Counted from the first letter of the stretch, positions 1 to 12,022 are shown. The stretch is DNA of 64,000 nucleotides from Eurosta solidaginis (GCF_040869045.1 NC_090322.1:191827477-191891476), one strand, 5' to 3'. A program made the numbers and translations. Notes: a model not told the origin generated them from the letters alone.

Positions 1-395
1 AAGGGGGCATTCTTGCTTGCCAACTTGCTCCGTAGACGTCCCAATTAGATTGGGCGGGATTAGAGAAGGCGAGAAGTGCACATAATCGACCAAGCGGGTA
101 AGGCGTGGACCCAAGCGCGGGGCTGTAAAATGTCGAAGATTACAACCTTAGACTAACAAAGTTACTCCGATCATTAAAAAAAGAGGACTCTAGACTCATG
201 GCGAGTATTCGGACTCGCGCGTCACATGCCTTTAAGCCAAGCTTGTTTAGTGATAGCAGATGAAAAACGTGCGGGTTGGAGGAGGAGTTTTGTGCGCGTG
301 CCCTGCGCTTGACAGCTATTAGGAGTTAGATCTAGAAGCAGCAACTAGCATACGTCCTAGACAGCTTCTAGTATTTGCTAAGAGGACGGCGTTAT
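1..395 (+). pseudogene. R1-like LINE, C-terminal end of reverse-transcriptase ORF, decayed
   Basis: Forward translation gives broken pieces of the post-RNase H tail of an R1-type LINE, including DYNLRLTKLLRSLKKEDSRL and a SDSR/CGLEEE stretch that precedes the usual zinc-binding Cys cluster. Stops and frame changes interrupt it. The same tail occurs at 47212-47330 and 47755-47900 (+) and on the minus strand at 52560-52785, so this is a multi-copy family. The 5' part lies outside the window. The match breaks at about 395, inside a stretch that should read on into the segment at 3263. The family assignment rests on resemblance; the decay is visible directly. Confidence 0.6.
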
Positions 396-539
396 TAAAC
401 GGTTTTATTTAGCTTGACTTGACGGACTGGCTAGTTGGCTGGTTGGCACGAATTTTGTAATTGAAATTTAAGTAAATTCCCGATAAGCTACAAGCTTGAA
501 ACTTGGAAAATAGTTCAGAACCCGATGACAATGCAATAA

Positions 540-995
540 TTAGAAATAAAAACTCCGATAGGTGGTGCATGGATCGAAATATTTCAAAAAATCGTATGTG
601 TGGTCCGATTTTTTTCATATTTGGAACACATAATGCATACATGAATAGAAAGCGACCTATCAAAAAAAAAAAATCGCCGCTAGGTGGCGCAGGGATCGAG
701 ATATTCAAAAAAATCGTATTTGTGGTCCGATTTGGTCCATAATTGCAACACATAATACATACATGAATAGAAAGCGACCTGTGAAAAAAATCGACGCTAG
801 GTGGCGCAAGGATCGAGATATTCAAAAAAATTTTATCTCTGGTCCGATTTGGTCCATATGTGGAACACATATACATACATGAATAGAAAACGACCTATGA
901 AAAAAATCGCCGCTAGGTGGAGCAAGGATCGAGATATTTCAAAAAATCGTATATGTGGTCCGATTTGGCTCATATTTGGAACAAATATTACATAC
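540..995. repeat. Tandem repeat, about 4 copies of a 117-bp unit
   Basis: The motif CGCTAGGTGGCGCA followed by GGATCGAGATATTCAA recurs near 560, 677, 795 and 911, a spacing of about 117 bp. Each unit also contains TGGTCCGATTTGG and CATACATGAATAGAAAGCGACC. The units differ by a few substitutions and a variable A-run. Short open frames here are periodic translations of the repeat, not genes. Confidence 0.85.
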
Positions 996-1000
996 AGTCC

Positions 1001-2686
1001 TGTAGGAACAAAAACGGAGACCTTGTAACTGATGTCCAGAGAGTGCTTAGATTATGAAAGGAACACTTCTCTGTTCTCCTAAATGGAGGCAGCAATTCAC
1101 CGCGCAGAGACGAAGAACCCGATCCCGCAATCGATGATGATGGAATATATGCCCCCCCCGCCCGATTATGACGAAGTTAGAATAGCAATAACCAGATTGA
1201 AAAACAACAAGGCCGTGGGCGCTGATGGATTGCCTGCGGAGCTATTCAAGTACGGTGGCGAGGAGTTGGTGAGGCGCATGCAGCAGCTTCTTAGCAAAAT
1301 ATGGGCGGAAGAGTGCATGCCCAACGGTTGGAATCTAAGTGTTCTTTGCCCAGTCCACAAGAAGGGGGATACTGCAAAATGCACCAACTATCGTGGAATC
1401 AGCCTTAATATCGCATATAAGGTCCTTTCAAGTGTATTGTGCGAAAGATTGAAGCCCATCGTGAACCGGCTGATTGGACCTTATCAGTGCGGCTTCAGAC
1501 CTGGTAAATCTACCATCGACCAGATTTTCACAATGCGCCAAATCTTGGAAGAAACCCGTGAAAAAAGAATTGACACACATCACCTCTTCGTCGACTTTAA
1601 AGCCGCCTTCGACAGCACGAAAAGGAGCTGTCTATATGCCGCTATGTCTGAATTTGGTTTCCCCGCAAAACTTATACGGCTGTGCAAAATGACGTTGAGC
1701 AACACCATCAGCTCAGTCAGAATTGGGAAGGACCTCTCCGAGCCGTTCGAAACTAAACGAGGTTTCAGACAGGGTGACCCCCTATCATGCGATTTCTTTA
1801 ATTTGATGCTGGAGAAAATTATATTAACCGCACTGGAACAATATAAAAGCGTGCAATTACTGGCATATGCTGATGACATTGATATCATCGGCCTAAACAC
1901 CCGCGCTGTTAGTTCTGCTTACTCCAAACTGGCAAAAGAAGCGGTAAAGATGGTGAATGAGGACAAAACGAAGTACCTGCTGTCATCGAGCAAAGAGTCA
2001 GCGCATATGCGCCTTGGTAACCACGCTACTTTTGGCAGCCATTATTTCGAAATAGTAAAAGACTTCGTTTATTTGGGAACCAGTATCAACACTAGCAACA
2101 GCATCAGCATTGAAATCTAGCGAAGAATCAATCTTGCCAATAAATGCTACTTTGGACTAGGTAGGCAATTGAAAAGTAAAGTCCTCTCTCGGCGAACGAA
2201 AATCATACTCTACAAGTCACTTATCGTGCCCGTCCTGCTATATGGGGCAGAAGCATGGAACATGACAACAGCGGATGAAGCGGCTTTGGGAGTGTTCTAG
2301 AGAAAAGTTCTTCGAAAGATTTATGGACCTCTACGCGTTGGCGATGGTGAGAACCGAAGAAGATTGAATGATGAGCTGTACGAGCTATACGCAGACATCA
2401 ACATAGTCCAGCAAATTAAAACGCAGTGGCTGCGCTGGCTAGGCCATGTTATGCTAATGAAAGATGATGCTCCGGCCAAGAAAGTGTTTCTATCGGAACC
2501 CGCCTATGGAAGTAGAGGTAGAGGGCGGCCCCCACTCCGTTGGAAGGACCAGGTCGACCAGGAACGATTTAAACTCCCTTGGTGTGACCAATTGGCGCCG
2601 GTGGGCGGAGCGAAGGAGCGACTGGCGCGCCTTGTTGGACGGCCATAACCGTTTAGACGGTTAAGCGCCAATTAACTAAGTAAGTA
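1001..2686 (+). mobile_element. 5'-truncated non-LTR retrotransposon with 14-bp target duplication
   Basis: The element is bounded by exact direct copies of ATTACATACAGTCC at 987-1000 and 2687-2700. The left copy lies at the end of the 117-bp tandem array. It contains a reverse-transcriptase ORF followed by a short 3' tail of TAAGTAAGTAA. The duplication, the 3'-anchored structure and the missing endonuclease are what target-primed reverse transcription with 5' truncation produces. The clade is not assigned. Confidence 0.9.
1083..2648 (+). pseudogene. LINE reverse transcriptase with two amber stops
   Basis: One reading frame runs through the whole span, interrupted only by TAG at 2118-2120 and TAG at 2298-2300. 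In order it shows the fingers motif NNKAVGADGLPAELFK, the CxNYRGISL block, FRPGKSTIDQIF, the DFKAAFDS motif carrying the first catalytic Asp, the RQGDPLSCDFFN block, and the YADD catalytic box (codons at 1866-1877). The end has the WLRWLGHV and RGRGRPPLRWKDQV tail seen in many arthropod LINEs. The endonuclease domain is missing. The stops make it inactive. Confidence 0.9.
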
Positions 2687-2898
2687 ATTACATACAGTCC
2701 GGTGGAAGTAACTTCAAAATATTTTGGAAGTTAGAGGAGGGACAATCATACGTGACGCAGAGTCGAGTAAAGTCTTTGGAAGGATTATGTTTGAGGACTT
2801 AGATTGTAACAAATTGTCAGGAAAGAGTCCATGTAATAATGAGTCACTAAATGAACTAAATAGAATGAGAAATAATAGGCAATTAAATAAAGACTAAA

Positions 2899-3262
2899 AA
2901 CTTGAAAATAAAATAATTAAAAAATATTTTTTAAGTTAAACGGTTTTATTGAAAACAATACTTACATGAAGTAATAATAATACTAAAAGCTAGAAAATAA
3001 TTAGGTAGGCATTGAGCAGACAAATAAAAGCATTGGAAGCGTCAAAATTTCTATTGATAGTCATATATAAGACCAACTGAACTTTAATAAGGTTATGCTA
3101 CGCCTCAAATTTTTAGAAATTTCAAGCGCCCAACACTTTTATTTCATTTTCTGATCAACGCCCTAGATTGATGAGGAGCTTTTAGTATTATTATTACTTC
3201 ATGTAAGTATTGTTTTCAATAAAACCGTTTAACTTAACATTTTTTTAATTATTTTATTTTTA
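2899..3262. repeat. Long inverted repeat with roughly 85-90 bp arms
   Basis: The left arm (about 2906-2992) contains AAACGGTTTTATTGAAAACA and CTTACATGAAGTAATAATAA. The right arm (about 3178-3262) is its near-perfect reverse complement. About 190 bp separates the arms. This is the structure of a foldback element or MITE. No target duplication was identified. Confidence 0.8.
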
Positions 3263-3385
3263 ACATAGGTCCGTCCTGGTTATTGATAGGAATTTTCAGT
3301 TTGGTCGTTAAACAAACTTCTGATTACACTACGGACTCATTCAGTCTATGTGAGGTCCTCATGGACCGGCCAGTTCAACCTAACG
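3263..3385 (+). repeat. 3' end of the R1-like LINE
   Basis: AACATAGGTC...CTGG..TTGATAG, then a GGACCGGCCAGTTCAACCTAAC tail, matches the segment that ends the related LINE copy at 47840-47900. It is the apparent continuation of the fragment at 1-395. Confidence 0.6.
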
Positions 3386-4129
3386 TAAGAGGGTCTTCGT
3401 CTTTTTAATATTTAAGAAACATTTTTGAAGTTTTGCCTACTACCGAGACCTATAACTTAATACTGATCGATCTTTATATTCGATGCATTAATAACTCGAC
3501 AAAAACTGAGAGAAATATTAAATAACTACACCCAAACGCAAATCCCTAATGTTGGAGGATGACTCCAGAAACACTGGGAAAACATAGCGATTCTAACAAA
3601 GCGTTACCTAATTTACAAATCGAGAAAAATTATAGTTCTCCAAACGAATATATTTTACTAATTGCATTCTAATGTGAATTGAATTTGCACTAGTTCCCTT
3701 GTTAATAACTCCGTCCTCATTATAGACTCGGCTACTAGTGTACCATGACGCAATAAAACCAGACAGGTGAAGTCAGTAGTACAACAACAAAAATTTTACG
3801 GCCTGCATAATCCCAACATCAATTTTAAAATAGTAGGGAGGGAAAATGTTTGGTACTATTTTGTTACTTTTTTAATACTTTAGTAATGTAGTGTGCGGAA
3901 AAAAGCCGTACTCGATATATCCCCTCATTGGAAACGGGAGCATGAAAGAAAAGAGAAGACAAAACAGTAGAAACGGAAGGAAGAGTTGAGGAAGTTGGAA
4001 GAAAGTCAGAAAAGTAAAGAGATCAAGGGGATGATCTAGAGCGGGTGTAAAGGTAAGAACAAGGGTAATGATTTGAGACAAAGTAGTAAAAAGAGGAATC
4101 AACTATCTAGACCTCACGATAAATATTGA
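3386..4129. other. No recognisable feature
   Basis: AT-rich sequence with a purine-rich stretch at about 3935-4085. No coding frame, repeat structure or splice-bounded exon could be supported. Confidence 0.5.
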
Positions 4130-4835
4130 TAAAGAAGCCAAAAGATTTAACTATGACATATATAGAAAGCGAACGGCCACCGACACAATAATACATAATA
4201 CCTCAAATCACCCCCAACAGCATAAAAATGCAGCATTAAGGCACTTGGTACATAGACTTGAAAGAACACCTCTTACACAAGGGGCATATAAGAGAGAACT
4301 TGAGGTCATATATAATATCGCTGCAAACAGCGGTTATAAAAAAAGCACTAGTAGATAAGCTCAGAAGGACAAATGGAGAACCAAAAAGAAATAATGAAAA
4401 GGAAAATAATAGCTGGAAGGCATATGGATGACATATACTGGAAAAGCAACATATAAATTGGCAAACTTCTTTAAAAAATACAACATTAACACAGCATTCA
4501 AAACATCGAACAATCTAGGGCGAAAACTAAGAACTAACACTAACTCAGAGGATCCGTTTAGCAGCCACGGCGTATACAAGCTTACCTGCGGATGCCAGCA
4601 TAGCTACATAGGACAAACAGGACGTCAAATAAGAACGATGTTCAGAGAACATATTAGAGATTACAACAAAAAAATACGGAATCCAAACATTATACCCGAG
4701 TCTAACTTCGCGAATCACATGGTCAAGAATTAATGTTCCCCATCAAACATCAATAAAACAATTAGGGTTCTTCACATACAAGCAAAAGGCCGACGTCTCA
4801 ACGTACTCGAAAACATGGAAATCTACAAACAGTAA
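4130..4835 (+). pseudogene. Penelope-like retroelement, RT thumb plus GIY-YIG endonuclease
   Basis: In one frame, 4146-4330 encodes DIYRKRTATDTIIHNTSNHP and HKNAALRHLVHRL, typical of the C-terminal side of a Penelope reverse transcriptase. Stops follow near 4350-4400. The frame resumes at 4428-4733 with KATYKLANFFKK and then GVYKLTC-x-CQHSYIGQTGR, the GIY-YIG nuclease signature, followed by an Arg and an EH pair of the active site. This pairing of RT and GIY-YIG defines Penelope-like elements. The palm, 5' part and terminal repeats are absent. It is a truncated relic. Confidence 0.88.
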
Positions 4836-6838
4836 ACATTCGACGGTAGAATAATAAACGAACATATAAACACAATTTCTGACACAATATTCGAGCCTTT
4901 AAAACTTGTTTACAAGAAACAAAGTAATCACACAGGTACATCAGACAAACACACAACAACAAATAAACAATACAATTAACACACCAAAACAACAAACCCA
5001 CATAGAAGGTCAAACGACTAAAATTACGGATTTTTACCTACCCTAGTCAGCCAAACGAATCGATAAGTAAACGACCTCGGTTCTGAATGAACACACAGCA
5101 CACACACATAACTGAATATACACAACTGAATATACACAAGCATCAATTTTGACAATACCTGCTCATGTACCTACGAACTATAAATACAGGACAAACGACA
5201 ACAACAGATCAGAACGAAAATCGACACTGATGATCGCACAACGCCGAAACCGGTTTGTCTCAAAACCAAATTTGACAAGGGATGACGGAAAATCGTTGCA
5301 ATATACATCATTTATCCACTCTGTGGGAAAATCAACAAAACAAGATAATTTAGTAAAAAGGGGTTAACAGGAAAACTAAGAATAAGGATAAGAGTAATAG
5401 TAATAGTGAGGGTTATGGGTAAGAAGAAAAGCGGGAAGATTTGCGGTTGAATGAAAAGGATCGGAAGTTCAATGAGCCGTTAAAGGTAATCTAGAAAATG
5501 CAGAGGGGAGAGGAAATAAGAGAAAGAGGGTTAGACAGAGGAGGGGCAGGTGCAGAGGTAGGTAAAGTCAGAACAATATCTGCCTGGTTTCGTCTTTTTT
5601 GTTTGTCTGAACGTTTCCAGGGTGAGTCAGAGCTGCTTTAAAAGAAAGTTCTGATAAGCCAAAAAAATTTTTTTGCCATCAGGTAAATCTATATGCTCTG
5701 GTTCGTTGAAGCATCATTGCTGTAAAACTTCTGCCGCTAGATGTTATTACACCACTCATCTCTTTCTGCTCAGTGAGCCTACCTCAACGCTTGGCTTACA
5801 TAGATAAATGTTGGGTTGACCCTTATAATTCTGACTTTTCGTGTTACAAGCCTCGCAGATACTCATACGCAACTCATGATATTGTTCCAGATCGTCAATC
5901 ATTTCATTGACGTCAGCAGTATGTTTCCATGCTCCTTAGTAGTGCACAATGGATACTCTGGAGATCAAGCCATTCATACGAAACCATTTTTCCATTCCTT
6001 CTCAGCAAAAGGAAAAAAGTTATTTTCCTGCACGTTCATATTTCAGAAAGTAATTAATATAGAATTTTTTATCATACTGAAAAAATCGGTGTTGCTGATA
6101 AGTAAAGAAGCAACACCTAAATTTATATGAGATTTTTTCGTTTGAAAATATGTGTTCAAATATATAGCGCTGAATTACGGAAGTCATGTATGCATGTACA
6201 TATGTATGTATATATTCGAGTCTAACGATCCTTGGTGCATACAATAGGTGATACTTTGAGTATTTGTATTAAACAAACAATACGCTTATTCGTAATTAAG
6301 AGATCGAGAACATTGACGCGTAGTGCTGTTTGCGGAGTTTGCCAGGATATAGCAGCCATTCGGTGCTTTGAAGCTCCTAGTTATGACGAAAAGCGACGCA
6401 GACTGAGTTAATAAAGTACATAGGTCATCTTGTACTATGTTGTATATTCATACATATGTAGCTTGTGGACTCCGAAACCACTCCGCCGATTTTGTTCAAA
6501 TTTTTAATCGATGCAAATAGACGAAGTCTTATACAAGTACATCGCCCTGCCCTCATTCAGTCCATGGCGCATTTTTTCGCCTCTTTATTTAAACTAATTA
6601 GTGAATGATTCCAGGTTCGAATTCTGGCTCAAGGCCTAAAACAATAATATGTATGATAATTATTGTTTTCCTTTTTCAATTTTCTATAGTTGAATTATAA
6701 TTTTTTAATTTGGAAAAGGAGATAGCCAATTTTTCAGACACCCGCCATAGCTGCGCAGATAGATCCACTTCTGAATAATTCTCTATCTTCTCTTCCAAAT
6801 TGGAAATTCGATCATCAAAATCAAAAAAAAAAAAAAAA
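4836..6838. other. Long stretch without a supported gene
   Basis: About 2 kb with no convincing coding frame. 5390-5560 is purine-rich (AAGAATAAGGATAAGAG and similar). Near 6612 a GGTTCGAATTC motif resembles a Pol III B box, but no A box is evident. AT-rich low-complexity sequence leads into the repeat that starts at about 6840. Confidence 0.5.
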
Positions 6839-6839
6839 C

Positions 6840-8590
6840 AAGTAAGGAAGGCAAAGTTCGGGTGTAACCGAACATTACATACTCAGCTGAGAGCTTTGGA
6901 GACAAAATAAGGGAAAATCACCATGTAGGAAAATTAACCTAGGGTAACCCTGGAAAGTGTTTGTATGGCATGGGTTTAAAATGGAAAAGAGTATTTTAAA
7001 AGGGAGTGCGCCAGAGTTCTATAGGTGGGCGCCATTTCGGGATATCGCCATAAAGGTGGACCAGGGGTGACTCTAGAATGTGTTTGTACGATATGGGTAT
7101 CAAATGAAAGGTGGTAATGATTATTCTAAAAGGGAGTGGGCCTTAGCTCTGTAGGTGGACGCCTTTTCGAGATATCGCCATAAGGGTGGACCAGGGCTAA
7201 CTCTAGAATGTGTTTGTTCGATAGGGGCATCAAATGAATGGTGTTAATGAGTATTTTAAAAGGGAGTGGGCCTTAGTTGTATGTGTGAAAGCGTTTTCGA
7301 GATATCGACCAAAATGTGGACCAGGGTGACCCAGAACATCATCTGTCGGGTACCGCCAATTTATTTATATATGTAATACAACGAATAGTATTCCTGCCAA
7401 GATTCCAATGGTTTCTGATTTCGCCCTGCAGAACTTTTTCATTTTATTCTACTTAATATGGAAGGTTCACACCCATTTTAAAAGTTTTTTTCTAAAGTTA
7501 TATTTTGCGTCAATAAACCAATCCAATTACAATGTGTCATCCCTTTTTTCATATTTGGTATAGAATTATGGCATTTTTTTCATTTTTCGAATTTTTCGAA
7601 AAAGTGGGCGTGGTCATAGTCGGATTTCGGCCACTTTTTATACCAAGATAAAGTGAGTTCAGATAAGTACGTGAACTAAGTTTAGTAAAGATATATCGAT
7701 TTTTGCTCAAATTATCGTGTTAAGGGCCGAGCGAAGGACAGACGGTCGACTGTGTATAAAAACTTCAACCGATTTCGTCTATTTTCACAGAAAACAGTTA
7801 TCGTCATAGGATCTATGCCCCCTATGGCATTAAAAGTATTCTAGACAAATTAAATGAAAAAGGGCGGAGCCACACCCATTTTGAAATTTTCTTTTATTTT
7901 TGTATTTTGTTGCACCATATCATTACTGGAGTTGAATTTTGACATAATTTACTTATATAATGTAAAGATATTCAACTTTTTGTTAAAATTTGAAAAAAAA
8001 AAAAACTTTTTAAGTGGGCGTTCGTCATCCGATTTTGCTAATTTTTATTCAGCACACATATAGTAATAGAAGTAACGTTCCTGCCGAATCTCATCATGAT
8101 ATCTTCAACTACTGCCCAATTACAGCTTGCCAAACTTTTAAATTACCTTCTTTTAAAAGTGGGCGGTGCCACGCCCATTGTCCAAAATTTTACTAATTTT
8201 CTATTTTGCGTCATACGGCAAAGCACCTACGAAGTTTCATCGCTTTATCCGTCTTTGGTAATGAATTATCGAACTTTTTCGGTTTTTCGAAATTTTCGAT
8301 ATCGAAAAAGTGGGCGTGGTTGTAGTCCGATTTCATTCATTTTAAATAGCGATCTGAGATGAGCACCCAGGAACCTACGTACCAAATTTCATCAAGATAC
8401 CTCAAAATTTACTCAAGTTATCGTGTTTACGGACGGACGGACGGACATGGCTAAATCGATTTCTTTTTTCGCCCAGAGCATTTTGATATATAGAAGTCTA
8501 TATCTATCTCGATTAGTGTATGCCGTTATGGATTGCCGTTATGCGAACAAAGTTAATATACTCGGTGAGCTCTGCTCAGCTGAGTATAAA
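6840..8590 (+). repeat. Long interspersed repeat E, copy 1
   Basis: It starts AAGTAAGGAAGGCAAAGTTC and GGTGTAACCGAACATTACATAC, and ends GCTCTGCTCAGCTGAGTATAAAAA. CATACTCAGCTGAGAGC near the start and the end motif are subterminal inverted repeats. Inside are about three 123-130-bp direct units built on GAATGTGTTTGTACGATATG and TTTTAAAAGGGAGTGGGCC, then blocks containing AAGTGGGCGTGGTCATAG. There is no long coding frame. Size and structure suggest a non-autonomous DINE/Helentron-like element, but this is inference. Confidence 0.75.
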
Positions 8591-9115
8591 AACAATAACT
8601 ATCATAAAAATTATTGTTATAGGCCTTGAGCTCGAAATCGCAATTTTTTTATAGAGTAATTTCGGTAAATATGGCCCATGCGTATATTATGGCCCACATT
8701 AATATATTCTGAACCGCAAGTCCAAGAAGCCACGTTGTGTTTCATACATTTTTCGTCACAGCGCCACTCAGTATTGTTTAATCAGTGTAGTGAAGCAGAT
8801 GTGCGCGATATATTAGCAAATATTTTTTTCGTGATAACTTAAGACTTTTTTGGTGCATTTTCGTAAGTTTTTTTCTCTTTAATTTTAATTGAAAAATATA
8901 TGTTATCGTGTTAAAAGTGTAGTGAATAAACATATATTTCTGGAAGTGGAATTAAATTTTAATAAATAACTCGTAATCTGTAGAAAAATATAAAAGTTTG
9001 GAAAATTACTTAGTGCGGAAAATATCTCCCATTACGATGTTGATAAGATGGGGCCATATTTGACAACTTTTAATTGAGACGAGTAACGTTATTTCTTTTC
9101 TTTTGAAGGATTAAA

Positions 9116-9371
9116 ATGACTTCAAATCCGACTCAAGATTCCAAAAAACGACAGGCGTAGAGCAAGGAGAATATGACTAAGGCAATCTCGGATGTAAAAA
9201 TGAAGAAGATGGTGTTCCTGAAGGCGTCTAAGGAATAAAATGTACCTAAAACCACATTGTGCTTTATTTGCTGGTCATGGACGACCTATTGATGAAGTTG
9301 TGGCAGCTAAGTTAGGAAGGAAACCAGTTTTGCCTCCAGAACTTGAAGATTCTCTTGTGGAATAGATACAT
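9116..9371 (+). pseudogene. pogo/Tigger-like transposase N-terminal relic
   Basis: An ATG at 9116 opens a frame reading SKENMTKAISDVKMKKMVFL then KASKE, with TAG where a Trp is expected (9158-9160) and TAA where the Tyr of an EYNVPK-type motif is expected. This is the psq/CENP-B type helix-turn-helix of pogo-family transposases. After a frameshift the text resumes as KLGRKPVLPPELEDSLVE, the linker typical of the same family. No DDE catalytic domain follows. It is dead; the family call is based on motif recognition. Confidence 0.72.
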
Positions 9372-9698
9372 ATCAATAGGCCGATAAAACATAAAACAAT
9401 TGCTAATAAGTGAATTTTATTCATTCAGGGACTATTTAAGTTAATGCAGTTATAGGGTAGAAATATACCTCCAAGAATCTTCTCTGAATACTCCAATACT
9501 CATGTTTCTAAGGGAAAACTTGTTTGGCCGCCAAGAAGGCGAAGTCCTTGTTCCTTCCATAAAAGTGATATTACAATAAACAAATATGATACAATTTATT
9601 GTTCTCTAAAAATCGGTACCTATTTAATTCCCTTTAGGATGATCTAGCATACTTAATCTGGTTTTTGAGTTAAATATTTATTTGTATAGTACCCGAAA

Positions 9699-10064
9699 AT
9701 ATGTTTACATTAATAAAATAAATAAATACTTGGCACGATTTACCTGCGAGGAGATTTTAACTTCTCTTCCAATTCGCGTCGTGCCCGTTAATTTTCCCTT
9801 CAAATTGGTGGGACATGTTTCATGCCGACATCGAACGGCACTTGCAAGTAGACGACATTTCACTGAGAAGTTTCTCACGGCAGAAATATACTCGGGGTGT
9901 TTGACAAATCACGTCCGAGGGGCGACTCCGATTAGAAAAACTTTCTAATTGAAAAAAATTCTTTTCTAAATTTTGATGTTGCTTTTCCCGGTAGTTGAAC
10001 CCAGGACCCTCGGCGTGGTAGGCGGAGCATGCTACCACCACACCATGGCTGCCATATGCTTAGA
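9699..10064 (-). repeat. tRNA-derived SINE, minus orientation
   Basis: Read on the minus strand it starts near 10055 with GCAGCCATGGTGTGGTGG and TAGCATGCTCCGCC, then CCTGGGTTCAACTACCGGG. These fit Pol III box A (TGGTGGTAGC) and box B (GGGTTCAACTACC), and the head resembles a tRNA-Gly-like sequence. A unique body contains AAGCAACATCAAAATTTAGA and GTCGCCCCTCGG. It ends in an A/T-rich AAATAAATAAAT-like tail. ATATGCTTAGAT and ATATGTTTACAT at the two ends may be a degraded target duplication. A second copy lies at 45493-45830. Confidence 0.85.
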
Positions 10065-10266
10065 TAAGTTTATAATTTCTTGAGGTAAGAACTCCTACAA
10101 AAATCGTCACTTCTACCCTGTTTGATTTGCCTTGGTCAAACCCATAATTTTACTTATCAGTTTAAGTATATTGACATAAAAAAATGTGACAGTTTCATAA
10201 AAAAGAAAAAAAATTTTAAATTCTACAAATAATAAGTCGCTTAGTCCAAACGTGTCCAATACAAAC

Positions 10267-11936
10267 AAGTAAGGAAGGCTAAGTTGGGGTGTAACCGAAC
10301 ATTACATACTCAGCTGAGAGCTTTGGAGACAAAATAAGGGAGAATCGCCATGTAGGAAAATGAACCTAGGGTAACCCTGGAATGTGTTTGTATGACATGG
10401 GTATCAACTGAAAGGTGTTATTGAGTATTTTAAAAGGGAGTGGTCCCTAGTTCTATACGTGGATGCGAGATATCGCCATAAAGGTGGACCAGGGGTGACT
10501 CTAGAATGTGTTTGTACGATATGAGTATCAAATTCAAGGTCTTAATGCGAAATCGGTTGAAGCCACGCCCAGTTTTTATACACAGTCGACCGTCTGTCCT
10601 TTCGCTCGGCCGTTAAGACGATAACTTCAACAAAAATCGATATATCTTGACCAAACTTAGTTCACGTACTTATCTGAACTCACTTTATCTTGGTATTAAA
10701 AATGGGCGAAATCCGACTATGACCACGCCCAGTTTTTCGATATCGAAAATTTCGAAAAATGAAAAATGCCATAGTTCTATACCAAATACGAAAAGAGGGA
10801 TGAAACATGGTGATTGGATTAGTTTTTTGACGCAAAGTATACAAAACTTTGTAAAATGGGTGTGACGCCTACCATATTAAGTAGAAGAAAATGAAAAAGT
10901 TCTGCAGTTCAAAAGCTCTGGGAATCATGGCAGGAATACTGTTCGTGGTATTGCATATATAAATAAATTAGCGGTACCTGACAGATGATGTTCTGGGTCA
11001 CCCTGATCCACATTTTGGTCGATATCTCGAAAACGCCTTCACATATACGACTAGGGGCCACTCCCTTTTAAAACCCTCCATTTTCACAGAAAACAGCTAT
11101 CATTATAGAAGCAATGCCCTTACCAAATTCCAAACGGATTGTAAATTTTTGTTCGACTTATGGCATTAAAAGTATTCTAAACAAATTAAATGAAAAAGGG
11201 CGGAGCCACGCCCATTTTGAAATTTTATTTTATTTTTGTATTTTGTTGCACCATATCATTACTGGAGTTGAATTTTGACATATTTTACTTATATACTGTA
11301 AGATATTAAATTTTTTGTTAAAATTAGGCTTTTAAAATTTTTGTTTTTAAGTGGGCGTGTTCGTCATCCGATTTTGCTAATTTTTATTTGGCACACATAT
11401 AGTAAAAGGAGTAACGTTCCTGCCAAATTTCATCACGATATCTTCAACGACTACCAAATTACAGCTTGCAAAACTTTTAAATTGCCTTCTTTTAAAAGTG
11501 GGCGGTGCCACGCCTGTTCTCCAAAATTTTACAAATTTTATATTCTGCGTCATAAGGTCAACCCACCTACCAAGTTTCATCGCTTTATTCGTCTTTGTTA
11601 ATGAATTATCGCACTTTTTCGGTTTTTCGAAATTTTTGGTATCGAAAAAGTGGGCGTGGTTATAGTCCGTTCGTTCATTTTAAATAGCGATCTGAGATTA
11701 GTGCCCAGGAACACATACCAAATTTCATCAAGATACCTCAAAATTTACTCAAGTTATCGTTTTCAAGGACAGACAGACGGACGGACGGACGGACATGGCT
11801 AAATCGATTTCTTTTTTCACCCAGATCATTTTGATACATAGAAGTCTATATCTATCTCGATTAGTTTATGCCGTTACGGGGTACCGTTATGCGAACAAAA
11901 TTAATATACTCTGTGAGCTCTGCTCAACTGAGTATA
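10267..11936 (+). repeat. Long interspersed repeat E, copy 2, internally inverted
   Basis: Both ends match copy 1 (6840-8590) in the same orientation. Between 10548 and about 11074 the sequence instead matches the reverse complement of the corresponding part of copy 1 (about 7250-7790): ACACAGTCGACCGTCTGTCC appears on the + strand here, whereas copy 1 has GACAGACGGTCGACTGTGTA. Collinear identity resumes at CCATTTTCACAGAAAACAG. A GGACAGACAGACGGACGGAC run sits at about 11769. Confidence 0.8.
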
Positions 11937-12004
11937 AATATAAAATATCCAAATACTTGGTTAAATTTCGCCAAATGAAATATTTATAGGTCACTAGCAG
12001 ACCC

Positions 12005-12022
12005 GGCAGACGTTGTTCTGCC
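12005..12022. other. Helitron 3' terminal hairpin
   Basis: GGCAGA and TCTGCC form a 6-bp perfect stem with loop CGTTGT. On the minus strand the motif GGGTCTG then separates it from the terminal CTAG. This position matches the 3' termination hairpin of Helitrons. Confidence 0.75.

Larger units (their letters stand above)
396..3262. other. 2.9-kb block interrupting the R1-like LINE
   Basis: The LINE tail stops at about 395 and its continuation, which can be recognised by comparison with 47755-47900, resumes at about 3263. The intervening DNA starts with TTAAACGGTTTTATT and ends with the reverse complement of that motif. It holds a 117-bp tandem repeat, a second LINE and an inverted repeat. It may be one insertion or several; no duplication was found at its edges. 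Confidence 0.4.

Noticed and set aside
409..1028. Open frames on both strands over 400-1000
   Set aside because: They are periodic translations of the 117-bp tandem repeat and the sequence beside it, with no domain.
6612..6640. Possible tRNA gene from a GGTTCGAATTC B-box-like motif
   Set aside because: No box A, acceptor stem or cloverleaf could be drawn.
11769..11798. GACA/GACG tetranucleotide run as a possible CRISPR-like or regulatory repeat
   Set aside because: Ordinary simple repeat that recurs in both copies of repeat E. There are no spacers and the genome is eukaryotic.
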